Positions 18,638 to 28,147 of a stretch of 40,330 nucleotides of DNA are shown in pieces. The position numbers were made by a program, and so were the translations under genes. The notes beneath the pieces were generated by a model. It did not search any database. It had not been told where the DNA came from and saw only the letters and a program-made list of their open reading frames with translations. This stretch comes from Caviibacterium pharyngocola (GTDB lineage: Bacteria; Pseudomonadota; Gammaproteobacteria; Enterobacterales; Pasteurellaceae). The DNA is taken from contig NZ_PHGZ01000005.1 in the NCBI RefSeq assembly GCF_002795405.1, positions 1-40,330 of the forward strand, given 5' to 3'. How positions within the stretch are numbered: the stretch's first letter is position 1; the number at the start of each line of letters is the position of its first letter.

Positions 18638-18657
18638 AACTGGATAAATATCCAGTT
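18638..18657 (-). promoter_or_regulatory. LexA (SOS) box in front of ruvAB
   Basis: CTGGATAAATATCCAG (18640-18655) fits the CTG-N10-CAG consensus, extended by AAA/TTT to a perfect 10-bp-arm palindrome. It closely resembles, from memory, the LexA site of E. coli ruvA. It is in the ruvC-ruvA gap, indicating DNA-damage induction of ruvAB separately from ruvC. Confidence 0.88.
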
Positions 18658-18668
18658 TTATTTTGTTA

Positions 18669-19241
18669 TTAAGGTTTTAATCTAAACCGCCCGCGGCTAT
18701 ATCCGGCGCGTAAAAGTGCGGTATTTTTTCCTTGAGTTTCGTCGATTTTTATTTTCGCGGTTACTTGTAAAGAATGTTGAATGGAATGGGCGTGCGTGAT
18801 GGCGATTGCCAAGGCATCGGCGGCGTCTGCTTGCGGGGTATCGGATAATTGCAAAATGCGCGTCACCATTGCTTGCACTTGCAGTTTATCCGCCGCGCCG
18901 GTACCGACCACGGTTTGCTTCACCAAGCGAGCGGCATATTCGAATACCGGTAGATCTTGATTCACTGCAGCAACGATTGCCGTTCCGCGTGCTTGACCTA
19001 ATTTCAATGCCGAATTGGCATTTTTAGCTAGAAACACTTCTTCCACGGCGAACATATCCGGCTGAAATTGAGTGATGATTTCCGTTACGCCGGCATAAAT
19101 ACGTTTTAAACGCGTGGGCAAATCCGCGACTTGCGTGCGAATCGCACCGCTGCCGAGATATTCCAAATGTCTGCCGTTTTGTCGAATCACGCCGTAGCCG
19201 GTGACTCTTGAACCGGGATCGATACCTAAAATAATCGCCAT
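18669..19241 (-). CDS. ruvC: Holliday junction resolvase RuvC
   Basis: 190 aa. The acidic catalytic residues of the RNase H-like fold are present: D8 (ILGIDPGS), E67 (FAVEEVF), D139 and D142 ([15 protein letters not shown]). It cuts Holliday junctions symmetrically with RuvAB. An uptake signal lies near the 3' end (18714-18722). Confidence 0.99.
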   Translation of the reverse strand: MAIILGIDPGSRVTGYGVIRQNGRHLEYLGSGAIRTQVADLPTRLKRIYAGVTEIITQFQPDMFAVEEVFLAKNANSALKLGQARGTAIVAAVNQDLPVFEYAARLVKQTVVGTGAADKLQVQAMVTRILQLSDTPQADAADALAIAITHAHSIQHSLQVTAKIKIDETQGKNTALLRAGYSRGRFRLKP

Positions 19242-19250
19242 AATACCTTA

Positions 19251-19293
19251 AAAAAACAAAACGGGCGGATTACTTCACCGCAATCCTGCCCGT
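19251..19293 (-). terminator. Terminator of the lipoprotein gene
   Basis: On the minus strand the arms ACGGGC-A-GGATT and AATCC-GCCCGT (one bulge) are followed by TTTTGTTTTTTT. It lies just downstream of the lipoprotein stop and just before ruvC, so ruvC must start from its own promoter. Confidence 0.85.
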
Positions 19294-19304
19294 CGCCGAA
19301 AAAA

Positions 19305-19784
19305 TTACGGGTTTAATTTTGCCGTTGCAGCTTGATCCACTACACAATCTTTCGCCAAAATTTCATCCGATTGCTCACCTTTTTTGAACAACATTCCCGC
19401 TTCCGTTTTGTTAAACGTTGAAAGCGTGAAAGTTTCGTCAACATTCCAAACGTGAGTAGGCGACACAAATGAAGCGAAATCTTTATTAGAGTCATCACGC
19501 ATTAAAGATTTTACCGCAACATCATTTACAGTTAAGGTTAAGCCGACGGCTTTTTCACCTTCAAAATCATAATTTGCAGAAACGACCACACCTTGCTGAC
19601 ATTGATAAACCACCGCTCTCAAATTTAATTCCGGCTGAACTTGCGCCGTCTCCGTTTGTGCCGTTTGTGTTACACTTGAGGTTTCAGAGGCTGAAGCCAT
19701 TGGTTTCGCTTCGTCTTTTGCCGGTGAACAAGCGGCTAAAATTGCCGCCAAAGAAAGTGCCGATGTGATTTTAATTAATTTCAT
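19305..19784 (-). CDS. Small lipoprotein, possibly lysozyme-inhibitor-like
   Basis: 159 aa. Lipoprotein signal MKLIKITSALSLAAILAACS with lipobox LAAC and modified Cys at 19. A Ser/Thr/Gln-rich linker follows (about 20-50), then a small domain with two cysteines (VYQCQQGVVVSANYDF and ILAKDCVV) that may form a disulfide. The pattern 'YxCxxG...AGMLFKKGEQSDEIL...C' is faintly like MliC/PliC-type lysozyme inhibitors, but the similarity is weak and unverified. Ser at +2 suggests the outer membrane. AGGGGA precedes the ATG. Confidence 0.8.
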   Translation of the reverse strand: MKLIKITSALSLAAILAACSPAKDEAKPMASASETSSVTQTAQTETAQVQPELNLRAVVYQCQQGVVVSANYDFEGEKAVGLTLTVNDVAVKSLMRDDSNKDFASFVSPTHVWNVDETFTLSTFNKTEAGMLFKKGEQSDEILAKDCVVDQAATAKLNP

Positions 19785-19822
19785 TAATAATCCCCTTAGT
19801 TTTTATAAATAGTTGTTATAAA

Positions 19823-19841
19823 CAATATCATAACGATATTG
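19823..19841. promoter_or_regulatory. Inverted repeat upstream of the lipoprotein gene
   Basis: CAATATC-ATAAC-GATATTG, perfect 7-base arms, 39-57 bases upstream of the lipoprotein ATG in the AT-rich promoter region. It could be an operator; no regulator can be named. Confidence 0.4.
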
Positions 19842-19904
19842 CATTTATTAGAACGTTATATCCCAATTTAGTTCAGTTTTTTATTTATAAATTTCGCTCG
19901 GCAT

Positions 19905-19927
19905 AAGGGCGTGCTAAGCACGCCCTT
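19905..19927. repeat. GC-rich perfect palindrome downstream of yebC
   Basis: AAGGGCGTGCT-A-AGCACGCCCTT, 11-base arms, 21 bases past the yebC stop. There is no T tract in either direction. Its build (GGGCGT...ACGCCC) is similar to the REP palindromes near 21.4 and 21.8 kb, so it may be a related palindromic repeat or an mRNA 3' stabiliser. Confidence 0.6.
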
Positions 19928-19947
19928 GGTTGATTTTATTGATAAAA

Positions 19948-20688
19948 TTATAATAATGCCGCGACTTCATCGCTGATTTCGCCGTTGTGATATACGTTTT
20001 GCACGTCGTCGCAATCTTCCAACATATCAATTAAACGCAATAATTTCGGTGCGGTTTCCGCATCCAAATCGACGGTGGTTGACGGGATCATCGTCACTTC
20101 GGCATTCTCGATTTTAAAGCCTGCGGCTTCAATACCGTCGCGAACCGAGCCTAACTCTTCCCACGCGGTATAAATTTCAAAACTGCCGTCATCTTGCGGT
20201 TGAATATCATCCGCACCGGCTTCGATTGCCGCCTCGGTCAAGGCATCTTCATCGGCAGATTCGATTAAAATTAAGCCTTTTTTGCTGAATAAATAACCGA
20301 CCGAGCCTTCCGTACCTAAGTTACCGCCGCATTTGGTAAAACTCGGACGCACTTGGGAAATGGTACGGTTAGCGTTATCGCTCAAGCATTCCACCATTAC
20401 CGCCGTGCCGCCCGGCCCGTAACCTTCATAAATTTTGGTTTCCATATTAGTATCGTCACCGCCGCCGACACCACGTTCGATCGCACGATTAATGGTATCG
20501 CGCGTCATATTGCTGGATAGCGCTTTATCAATCGCCGCACGCAAACGCGGGTTGGAATTCGCATCACCGCCGCCGATTTTTGCCGCAGTCACCAATTCAC
20601 GAATCAATTTGGTAAAAATCTTACCGCGTTGTGCGTCTTGCGCCGCTTTACGGTGTTTAATATTGGCCCACTTACTATGTCCTGCCAT
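19948..20688 (-). CDS. yebC: YebC/PmpR family protein
   Basis: 246 aa. It begins [20 protein letters not shown], the family signature, with the acidic mid domain and C-terminal [14 protein letters not shown]. YebC proteins act in translation (relief of stalling at proline-rich stretches) and have also been described as DNA-binding regulators. Its start overlaps the end of nudB by 14 bases, so the two are coupled. Cytoplasmic. Confidence 0.97.
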   Translation of the reverse strand: MAGHSKWANIKHRKAAQDAQRGKIFTKLIRELVTAAKIGGGDANSNPRLRAAIDKALSSNMTRDTINRAIERGVGGGDDTNMETKIYEGYGPGGTAVMVECLSDNANRTISQVRPSFTKCGGNLGTEGSVGYLFSKKGLILIESADEDALTEAAIEAGADDIQPQDDGSFEIYTAWEELGSVRDGIEAAGFKIENAEVTMIPSTTVDLDAETAPKLLRLIDMLEDCDDVQNVYHNGEISDEVAALL

Positions 20689-21136
20689 TTTGTTTTCCTT
20701 CTACTATTATATACTTTTCAATAACTTGTGCATTGTTCGGCGATTTCGTTAATTTCACCGCCGCTTTCGGCGATACCCATTGATACGCCGAATGTTCGGT
20801 TAAACACACCGCACTTTTTTCGCGCAAAGGCAATAAAAACCAATGTTCCGTACAATGCGTGACATTCGGTGCGTATTTATACCGAAAATGCGGGAAAATT
20901 TCAAATTCTATCTGTTCTTGGCAATCAAAGAGCGGTAGATTTTCGGCAAGAATATCAATTCCCGTTTCTTCCTTCACTTCACGAATCGCCGTTTGATAAG
21001 GCGTTTCGCCGATGTCTATGGAACCGGTCACCGATTGCCAAAAATCAGGATCATCTTTGCGTCGCAGCATTAAAATTTGTTTGGTTTGTTGCTCATAGAT
21101 GACGACGAGAATACTGTTGGGATTTTTGTAAGCCAT
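20675..21136 (-). CDS. nudB: Dihydroneopterin triphosphate diphosphatase NudB
   Basis: 153 aa Nudix hydrolase. The Nudix box [20 protein letters not shown] (plus TGI) is at about residues 38-60. It removes pyrophosphate from dihydroneopterin triphosphate in folate synthesis. The gene order nudB-yebC upstream of ruvC is familiar from Haemophilus. An uptake signal lies at 20808-20816. Confidence 0.93.
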   Translation of the reverse strand: MAYKNPNSILVVIYEQQTKQILMLRRKDDPDFWQSVTGSIDIGETPYQTAIREVKEETGIDILAENLPLFDCQEQIEFEIFPHFRYKYAPNVTHCTEHWFLLPLREKSAVCLTEHSAYQWVSPKAAVKLTKSPNNAQVIEKYIIVEGKQNGRT

Positions 21137-21195
21137 TACTTTTTGCGAAACAACATAATTAAATCAACTTAAACATTTCAATTATTATTTTGTGA

Positions 21196-21715
21196 TTACT
21201 CAAAAAAATAATCTTGTTCCCACGTAAACGGATTATTAACTATATAATTACTAAGTTGTTCGTAGGATTGCTCATTTCTGATGATATGCTCATAATAATT
21301 ACGTTGCCAAATATTATCTCCCAATTCAGATCTTAGTTGGCTTGTAACCGAAGATTTATATCCGCGTATAATTGCACCTAAATTTCGAGAAGGGGATCGT
21401 AGGGGCGTATGGCATACGCCCCTTTTACGAAACTGAATTCCCTGCTCATAAAATTCTTCAGAAAAAATCAAAATACCGTGAATATGATTAGGCATAACAA
21501 TAAATTCACCTAACTCGATTCCATCTCGTTTATCTATAGTTTCCAACCAAGTATGATGAGCAATTAATCCATATTTATTTAAATAAACTTGATTATTTTT
21601 TATTACTCCAAAAATAGATCTACGCTCGGAACAACAAATAGTAATTAGGTTTAGAGTAATCATATTCTTTTAACCGAATAGATCTTCGATGATATTTTTT
21701 TAATAAATCTTGCAT
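21196..21715 (-). pseudogene. REP-associated tyrosine transposase (RAYT), frameshifted
   Basis: The main frame (21663 to 21196, 155 aa) carries the Y1-transposase HUH motif in VMPNHIHGIL and the likely catalytic Tyr in IIRGYKSSVT. It lacks the usual N-terminus, which lies just upstream in another frame: from ATG at 21715 it reads KYHRRSIRLKEYDYS, the typical RAYT start. An 11-base deletion between two copies of ATTACTATTTG would explain the break; restoring it gives ...YDYSKPNYYLITICCSERR. RAYTs are single-copy transposases that mobilise REP palindromes. Such a palindrome lies inside this gene (21401-21423) and another 57 bases upstream of its original start. The break could also be a sequencing error. 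Confidence 0.85.
21398..21423 (+). repeat. REP palindrome inside the RAYT gene
   Basis: Arms AGGGGCGTATG and CATACGCCCCT around a central G (21401-21423), with a 5' GTAG foot (21399-21402) typical of REP elements. In the RAYT frame it encodes the stretch RGVCHTPLRS. Confidence 0.85.
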
Positions 21716-21771
21716 ATATAGAAATATCGCAACAAAATTAAAAATTTATTATGAGTCAATGTACGTGATAT

Positions 21772-21797
21772 AGGGGCGTATGCCATACGCCCCTACG
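21772..21797 (-). repeat. REP palindrome upstream of RAYT, inverted copy
   Basis: Same arms AGGGGCGTATG/CATACGCCCCT with identical centre when read on the minus strand; the GTAG foot lies at 21793-21796 on the minus strand. It sits between aspS and RAYT, in inverse orientation to the copy at 21398, giving a BIME-like pair around the transposase. Confidence 0.85.
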
Positions 21798-21810
21798 AAT
21801 ACCGAGCCAA

Positions 21811-23580
21811 TTATTCTCCTTTCTTCACCACAGCAATCGCCAATTCTTCCAGCGCTTGCGGGTTGGCGAAACTTGGCGCGTCGGTCATTAAACAGGCCGC
21901 CGCGGTAGTTTTCGGGAAGGCGATAACGTCGCGGATGTTGTCGGTGCCGGTCAACAACATTGTTAAACGGTCTAAACCGAAGGCGAGACCTGCGTGCGGC
22001 GGTGTGCCGAATTTCAATGCGTCTAATAAGAAACCGAATTTCTCACGCTGTTGCGTTTCGTCAATGCCCAAAATGCGGAACACGGTTTGTTGCATTTTCG
22101 GATCGAAAATACGCACGGAACCGCCGCCCACTTCGTAGCCGTTAATTACCATATCATAAGCATTTGCCACCGCGCTTGTCGGATCCGCTTCCAACTGTTC
22201 CGGCGAGAAATCTTTCGGAGAGGTAAACGGATGGTGCATTGCGGCAAGATTGCCTTCGTCATCACGTTCGAACATTGGGAAATCGATCACCCAAAGCGGT
22301 TGCCATTCGTCCAAGCGAGTTAAACCGAGATCGCGACCGAGTTTTAAACGCAACGCGCCCAGAGCGTCCGTAGTGGTTTGCCATTTGCCGGCGCCAAAGA
22401 ATAAAATATCGCCGCTTTGTGCCGAAGTGCGGTCTAAAATCGCTTTAATTGTGGCTTCGTTCAAGAATTTGGCGATCGGGCTTTGAATACCTTCCAAACC
22501 GGCGTTGATGTCATTGACTTTCATCCACGCCAAACCTTTTGCACCGTAAATGCCGACAAATTGGGTATATTCGTCGATTTGTTTACGCGTAATGCTTGCG
22601 CCGTTCGGCACGCGAATCACCGCAACACGTCCGCCTTTGTCGTTTGCCGGTTCTTTGAACACACTGAATTCCACTTCGCGTACTAAATCGCAAATACTTT
22701 GAATTTCTAACGGGTTACGCAAATCCGGTTTGTCCGAACCGAAACGATCCATTGCTTCTTTCCACGTCATCACAGGGAACTTGCCTAAGTCCACACCGAT
22801 AGTGTTCAACCATAAACCCTGAATCATTTCTTCCATAATCGCACGCACTTCCGGCGCGGTTAAAAAGGAAGTTTCCACATCGATTTGGGTAAATTCCGGT
22901 TGACGATCCGCGCGTAAATCTTCATCGCGGAAACATTTGACGATTTGATAGTAACGATCAAATCCGGACATCATTAAAAGCTGTTTGAAAAGCTGCGGCG
23001 ATTGCGGCAACGCATAGAATTTCCCTTTGTGCACACGGCTCGGCACAAGGTAATCGCGCGCGCCTTCCGGCGTGGCTTTAGTTAACATCGGCGTTTCGAT
23101 ATCCAAAAAGCCGTGATCATCCATAAAACGGCGCACAAATGCGGTGATTTTCGCGCGTGTTTTTAAACGTTGCGCCATTTCCGGACGACGTAAATCCAAA
23201 TAACGATATTTTAAACGTTGTTCTTCGGTATTGTTTTGGTTGAAATCTAACGGCAGCACGTCGGATGCGTTATATACTGACAAGGCTTTCGCCAATACTT
23301 CCACTTCGCCGGTCGCCATATTTTTGTTAATTTGGTTATCCGGACGAGCAATCACTTCGCCTTTAATTTGCACACAAAATTCATTACGCAAACTTACCGC
23401 CGCAGTTAAAGCCTCTTGGAATTTCGGATCGAAACATACCTGCACGATTCCCTCGCGATCACGCAGATCAATAAAAATCAAACCGCCTAAATCGCGGCGT
23501 TTATGCACCCAGCCGCTTAAAGTCACTTCTTGTCCGATATGGTTGCGGTTTAGGCTGCCGCAATAATGAGAACGCATCAT
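21811..23580 (-). CDS. aspS: Aspartyl-tRNA synthetase
   Basis: 589 aa, a class II synthetase of the bacterial type. N-terminal OB fold ([20 protein letters not shown]), motif 2 [18 protein letters not shown], the GAD insertion in the middle, and motif 3 [13 protein letters not shown] near the C-terminus. It charges tRNA-Asp. AAGGAAATCATT precedes ATGATG; either Met may be used, as E. coli AspRS starts at the equivalent of the second. An uptake signal lies at 22425-22433. Confidence 0.98.
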   Translation of the reverse strand: MMRSHYCGSLNRNHIGQEVTLSGWVHKRRDLGGLIFIDLRDREGIVQVCFDPKFQEALTAAVSLRNEFCVQIKGEVIARPDNQINKNMATGEVEVLAKALSVYNASDVLPLDFNQNNTEEQRLKYRYLDLRRPEMAQRLKTRAKITAFVRRFMDDHGFLDIETPMLTKATPEGARDYLVPSRVHKGKFYALPQSPQLFKQLLMMSGFDRYYQIVKCFRDEDLRADRQPEFTQIDVETSFLTAPEVRAIMEEMIQGLWLNTIGVDLGKFPVMTWKEAMDRFGSDKPDLRNPLEIQSICDLVREVEFSVFKEPANDKGGRVAVIRVPNGASITRKQIDEYTQFVGIYGAKGLAWMKVNDINAGLEGIQSPIAKFLNEATIKAILDRTSAQSGDILFFGAGKWQTTTDALGALRLKLGRDLGLTRLDEWQPLWVIDFPMFERDDEGNLAAMHHPFTSPKDFSPEQLEADPTSAVANAYDMVINGYEVGGGSVRIFDPKMQQTVFRILGIDETQQREKFGFLLDALKFGTPPHAGLAFGLDRLTMLLTGTDNIRDVIAFPKTTAAACLMTDAPSFANPQALEELAIAVVKKGE

Positions 23581-23722
23581 AATGATTTCCTTTTAAACTC
23601 TTTTAAGGTTTTTAAAATTAACCGACGAATTATAGCGGAAATTTAACGTGGATTGAACGAATACAAGGAATTTATTTGAGTGATCAGAAAACTTCTTTTA
23701 AAATGACCGCACTTTTTAATAA

Positions 23723-24529
<807 letters not shown>

Positions 24530-24617
24530 CCGTGACGTTAACCGATGTTTAATGCATTTTCTCACCGCTTATGGCATAATTTCGTCGATTTATCTTTCCT
24601 TTAACTTGGAGTATATT

Positions 24618-25025
24618 ATGCGAATTTTACATACAATGTTACGCGTCGGCGATTTAGCGCGCTCGATTCGATTTTATCAAGACGTATTAGGGATGCGTTT
24701 GTTGCGTACCAGCGAAAATCCGGAATATCAATATTCGCTCGCTTTTTTAGGTTATGACGATGAGGATAAAACCGCCGTTATCGAGCTGACTTATAACTGG
24801 GGCGTCAGCGAATATGAACTTGGCACGGCTTACGGGCATATCGCTATCGGCGTCGATGATATTTACGCCACTTGCGAAGCAGTTCGTCAAGCGGGCGGTA
24901 AAATCACGCGCGAACCGGGCCCGGTAAAAGGCGGTAAAACAGTTATTGCCTTCGTGGAAGATCCGGACGGTTACAAAATCGAATTTATCGAAAACAAAAT
25001 GGCAAATGCCGGATTAGGTAACTAA
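24618..25025 (+). CDS. gloA: Lactoylglutathione lyase (glyoxalase I)
   Basis: 135 aa from the start [11 protein letters not shown] with GGAG 8 bases before; an upstream in-frame ATG (24552) would add 22 unrelated residues. All four metal ligands are present at the E. coli positions: H5, E56, H74, E122. It converts the methylglyoxal-glutathione adduct to S-lactoylglutathione in the cytoplasm. Confidence 0.98.
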   Translation: MRILHTMLRVGDLARSIRFYQDVLGMRLLRTSENPEYQYSLAFLGYDDEDKTAVIELTYNWGVSEYELGTAYGHIAIGVDDIYATCEAVRQAGGKITREPGPVKGGKTVIAFVEDPDGYKIEFIENKMANAGLGN

Positions 25026-25035
25026 TTTCATTGTC

Positions 25036-25056
25036 GGGGCGAAATTTTTCGCCCTA
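25036..25056 (+). terminator. Hairpin after gloA (weak terminator)
   Basis: GGGCGAA / TTCGCCC stem with a 4-nt loop, 12 bases after the gloA stop; no real T tract follows. Confidence 0.4.
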
Positions 25057-25124
25057 GAATCTCATATCAAACGGGCAACATATTTCGCCGCGACACATTC
25101 TTCCTATTATTTTTATTTATACTT

Positions 25125-25775
25125 ATGACCGAAACTTCAGAAAAAACAACAGATTATACGCTTCTCAAAAACCGTTTTCGCGGCTATTTGCCCGTGATTA
25201 TCGATGTGGAAACCGCCGGCTTTAACGCCAAAACCGATGCCTTATTAGAACTTGCCGCCATTACGGTCAAAATGGATGAAAACGGTTTTTTGCATCCGGA
25301 TAAAAAGTGCCATTTCCATATTCAGCCTTTTGAAGGAGCGAATATTAATCCCGAATCGTTAAAATTCAATGGGATCGATATTGATAATCCCTTGCGCGGT
25401 GCAGTGTCGGAAAACATTGCCATTAGCGAATTATTTAAAATGGTGCGTCGCGCACAAAAAGAGGCGGAATGTCAGCGGTCGATTATCGTGGCGCATAATG
25501 CCGCTTTCGATCAAAGTTTTGTAATGGCAGCGGCGGATCGCACCGCGATTAAACGTAACCCTTTTCATCCCTTCGCGCTGTTTGATACGGCGACGTTAAG
25601 CGGCTTTATGTTCGGGCAAACCGTATTGGTAAAAGCTTGCCAAGCGGCGAATATTCCCTTCGACGGTACACAGGCACATTGCGCATTATATGACACGGAA
25701 TGCACCGCAGAATTATTCTGTTATATGGTGAATCGGTTGAAAAATCTGGGCGGATTTCCGCATATTATTGAATAA
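25125..25775 (+). CDS. rnt: Ribonuclease T
   Basis: 216 aa DEDDh exonuclease: D27 and E29 in IIDVETAG, D129 in AHNAAFDQ, H185 and D190 in AHCALYDTE. It trims the CCA end of tRNAs and the 3' ends of 5S and 23S rRNA as a dimer. The length matches E. coli RNase T (215). There is no clear RBS; the leader is AT-rich. Confidence 0.97.
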   Translation: MTETSEKTTDYTLLKNRFRGYLPVIIDVETAGFNAKTDALLELAAITVKMDENGFLHPDKKCHFHIQPFEGANINPESLKFNGIDIDNPLRGAVSENIAISELFKMVRRAQKEAECQRSIIVAHNAAFDQSFVMAAADRTAIKRNPFHPFALFDTATLSGFMFGQTVLVKACQAANIPFDGTQAHCALYDTECTAELFCYMVNRLKNLGGFPHIIE

Positions 25776-25787
25776 AATTTATTTAAC

Positions 25788-25810
25788 GCCGTACAAGTGC
25801 GGTCTTTTTT
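25788..25810 (+). terminator. Weak terminator with uptake signal after rnt
   Basis: GCCG...CGGT short stem containing AAGTGCGGT (25795-25803) followed by CTTTTTT, 13 bases after the rnt stop. Confidence 0.45.
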
Positions 25811-25893
25811 CAGGAAATTTCTAGACAAATATTTTATTTTTAGTAGAGTTAAAATTTACTTTCACAATTCCACTTAAATAAGGACAATACACA

Positions 25894-27252
25894 ATGTTAT
25901 TTACAAATCCGGTTGTTATTTCAATCATTGTATTGCTCGCCTTAAGTTTGTTACGTATAAACGTGGTGATTGCGTTGATTATCTCCGCATTAACCGCCGG
26001 CATATGCAGCGATTTAGGCATTAGCAAAACAATCGAAACCTTCACCAACGGGCTTGGCGGCGGTGCGGAAGTGGCGATGAACTACGCCATTTTAGGCGCT
26101 TTCGCGATTGCCATTTCCAAATCGGGTATTACCGATTTACTGGCGTTTAAAGTGATTAAACGTCTCGGTCATTCGCCGAACGGGCGTTCAATGGCAGGCT
26201 TTAAATATTTTATTCTCGCCGTATTGGTGCTGTTTGCCATTTCATCACAAAACTTATTACCGGTGCATATCGCCTTTATTCCAATCGTCATTCCGCCGTT
26301 ATTGGCAATTTTCAATAAATTGAAAATCGACCGCCGCGCCGTGGCTTGTGTATTAACTTTCGGTTTAACCGCGACTTATATGCTTTTACCGGTAGGTTTC
26401 GGGAAAATCTTTATCGAAAGTATTTTGGTTAAAAATATCAACCAAGTCGGCGCCGATTTAGGCTTACAAACCAACGTCGCCGAAGTATCTTTAGCAATGG
26501 CGATTCCGGTTATCGGGATGGTATTAGGCTTGTTAACCGCCGTATTCATTACCTATCGCAAACCGAGAGAATATGCCGCAGCCGCACAAGAATTAACGAC
26601 GGCGGAAATCGAGCAACATATCGCCGGCATTAAACCATTTCACGTCGCTACCAGCCTTGCCGCAATCGTGGTGACTTTCGGATTGCAACTTTTCACCAGT
26701 TCCACCATTATCGGCGGCTTGGCGGGTTTAATAATTTTCGCCGCTTGCGGAATTTTCAAACTTAAAGAAAGTAATGATATTTTCCAACAAGGTTTACGTT
26801 TAATGGCGATGATCGGCTTTGTGATGATTGCCGCGTCCGGTTTTGCCGGTGTGATTAACGCGACCGGCGGCGTCACCGTCTTGGTCGATACCTTCAGCCA
26901 AGGGTTAGGCGCGGATAACAAAGGCTTGGCGGCATTTTTAATGTTGTTAGTCGGTTTATTTATTACAATGGGCATCGGTTCTTCCTTCTCAACCGTACCG
27001 ATTATCACCTCCATTTATGTGCCGTTATGTTTATCTTTGGGCTTTTCGCCGCTTGCGACCGTTTCTATCGTCGGCGTTGCCGCCGCATTGGGCGATGCAG
27101 GTTCACCGGCATCAGATTCGACATTGGGCCCGACATCCGGTTTGAATATGGACGGTAAACACGATCACATTTGGGATTCCGTCGTACCGACGTTCATCCA
27201 CTATAATATCCCGCTGATGATTTTCGGTTGGATCGCTGCAATGTATCTCTAA
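25894..27252 (+). CDS. Na+/H+ antiporter family (NhaC-like) transporter
   Basis: 452 aa, about 11-12 membrane segments. The N-terminus (MLFTNPVVISIIVLLALSLL, then GLGGGAEVAMNYAILGAFAI) fits the Na_H_antiport_2 domain, and the C-terminal half has GLFITMGIGSSFSTVPIIT and GDAGSPASDSTLGPTSGLN, a typical ion-transporter loop. In related proteins the substrate may instead be an amino acid; it is not fixed by sequence. AAGGA before the ATG; a strong terminator follows directly. Confidence 0.85.
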   Translation: MLFTNPVVISIIVLLALSLLRINVVIALIISALTAGICSDLGISKTIETFTNGLGGGAEVAMNYAILGAFAIAISKSGITDLLAFKVIKRLGHSPNGRSMAGFKYFILAVLVLFAISSQNLLPVHIAFIPIVIPPLLAIFNKLKIDRRAVACVLTFGLTATYMLLPVGFGKIFIESILVKNINQVGADLGLQTNVAEVSLAMAIPVIGMVLGLLTAVFITYRKPREYAAAAQELTTAEIEQHIAGIKPFHVATSLAAIVVTFGLQLFTSSTIIGGLAGLIIFAACGIFKLKESNDIFQQGLRLMAMIGFVMIAASGFAGVINATGGVTVLVDTFSQGLGADNKGLAAFLMLLVGLFITMGIGSSFSTVPIITSIYVPLCLSLGFSPLATVSIVGVAAALGDAGSPASDSTLGPTSGLNMDGKHDHIWDSVVPTFIHYNIPLMIFGWIAAMYL

Positions 27253-27259
27253 TCTTTTT

Positions 27260-27282
27260 AGGCGCCCGCGCGGCGCCTTTTT
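27260..27282 (+). terminator. Terminator between the antiporter and priC
   Basis: AGGCGCC / GGCGCCT with a CGCGC loop then TTTTT; it ends 16 bases before the priC ATG. Confidence 0.9.
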
Positions 27283-27297
27283 CTTACGTTTTTATTT

Positions 27298-27882
27298 ATG
27301 AACAAACAAGATTTGATTCAACGACTTGAACAAAAAATACAGCAAATCGGCACGGATTATGCAAACTCGCCGAATAAAATAATCTACGCAAAATTCAGCC
27401 GCACTTTATTTTCCGAAGATTTTCAGCCGCTGTCGTTTTATTTGAATGAATTAATGTACACGGTGAAACAACTTTCCGATTTACCGCAGGATTATCCGCA
27501 ATATCAATTTTATGCGGACAAATTACTCGGTCAATATAAAGCGCTCACGGACGCCTTAAGCGCGCCCAAAGCAGCTTCTCGTGCGATTCCGAAGAATTCT
27601 ACGCTGCGCCGTTCCGAACGCGAGCGAATTCGTGACGAGCTGAATCAATTACCGCCGAGAGAACGACTCGCCAAATATTACGAATTTTTACAAACCTTTA
27701 ATGAAAAAATCGACGCGCAACAGGATTTAGCAAGCTGTGCGCAAAGCGAACAAGAAAAAGCACGTTTACAACACCAAATCGAACTCACTCGCCAACGCCG
27801 AGCACGCTGCTTAGAGGCAATCGAGGTATTGGAAGAATATCTGGCGTTTAAAGACGAACAAGAAGAAAGCGACGAACGCTAA
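27298..27882 (+). CDS. priC: Primosomal replication protein PriC
   Basis: 194 aa, basic and helical, with the PriC family text FSRTLFSEDFQPLSFYLNEL and ELTRQRRARCLEAIEVLEEY. It restarts stalled forks by loading DnaB at gapped forks. There is no good RBS. It is the last chromosomal gene before the prophage. Confidence 0.9.
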   Translation: MNKQDLIQRLEQKIQQIGTDYANSPNKIIYAKFSRTLFSEDFQPLSFYLNELMYTVKQLSDLPQDYPQYQFYADKLLGQYKALTDALSAPKAASRAIPKNSTLRRSERERIRDELNQLPPRERLAKYYEFLQTFNEKIDAQQDLASCAQSEQEKARLQHQIELTRQRRARCLEAIEVLEEYLAFKDEQEESDER

Positions 27883-27887
27883 AAAGC

Positions 27888-27921
27888 AAAAGGTCGTTAG
27901 TTTATCACTAACGACCTTTCT
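27888..27921 (+). terminator. priC terminator
   Basis: 12-bp stem AAAGGTCGTTAG / CTAACGACCTTT with a 7-nt loop, then CTT, 6 bases after the priC stop. Confidence 0.8.
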
Positions 27922-27929
27922 TAATTGGA

Positions 27930-27990
27930 TGGCGGAGGAACTGGGATTCGAACCCAGGGAGGGCGTAAACCCTCGCCGGTTTTCAAGACC
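27930..27990 (-). tRNA. tRNA-Ser(UGA), 3' fragment only
   Basis: Reading on the minus strand: part of the anticodon stem, loop CTTGAAA with anticodon TGA at 27983-27985, long class II variable arm, T arm with GGTTCGAATCC, acceptor strand TTCCTCC, discriminator G, encoded CCA ending at 27930. Identity stops after position 29: positions 27-28 read TA where CC is needed to pair with GG, and no D arm or 5' acceptor strand follows. The 5' part has been displaced by the prophage, so this copy cannot form a tRNA. An intact copy is expected at the far end of the prophage. Confidence 0.9.
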
Positions 27991-28053
27991 TACCACCACC
28001 AAACAAAGTTATAAAAATTTTATTTACAAATCAAAGACTTGTAACACATAGAC

Positions 28054-28081
28054 ATTATATCACACCAGTTTGAATTATCAA
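28054..28081 (-). promoter_or_regulatory. Sigma-70-like promoter reading into the tRNA fragment
   Basis: On the minus strand TTGATA (28076-28081), 16-base spacer, consensus TATAAT (28054-28059). It reads leftward, with a small hairpin TTACAA...TTGTAA (28025-28045) before the tRNA fragment. No ORF follows. Confidence 0.5.
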
Positions 28082-28107
28082 TTAATCACATCTTTTTTTA
28101 ATCTCTT

Positions 28108-28125
28108 CGTCAAATTCCCGTCAAA
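28108..28125 (+). repeat. Direct repeat CGTCAAA near the attachment site
   Basis: Two copies of CGTCAAA at 28108-28114 and 28119-28125, an 11-base period, about 120 bases from the tRNA junction. This looks like integrase arm-type or excisionase sites, which sit as helically phased direct repeats beside phage attachment cores. It is inference only. Confidence 0.35.
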
Positions 28126-28147
28126 CTGAAACTTTTTTATACCCCCC

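Noticed and set aside
18636-18663. Hairpin between ruvC and ruvA as a terminator
   Set aside because: The palindrome fits CTG-N10-CAG and the expected position of the ruvAB LexA box; the T tract on the ruv strand is poor.
24552-24617. Upstream start for gloA adding 22 residues
   Set aside because: The metal ligand H5 and length of 135 aa match the family only from the inner ATG, which also has GGAG.
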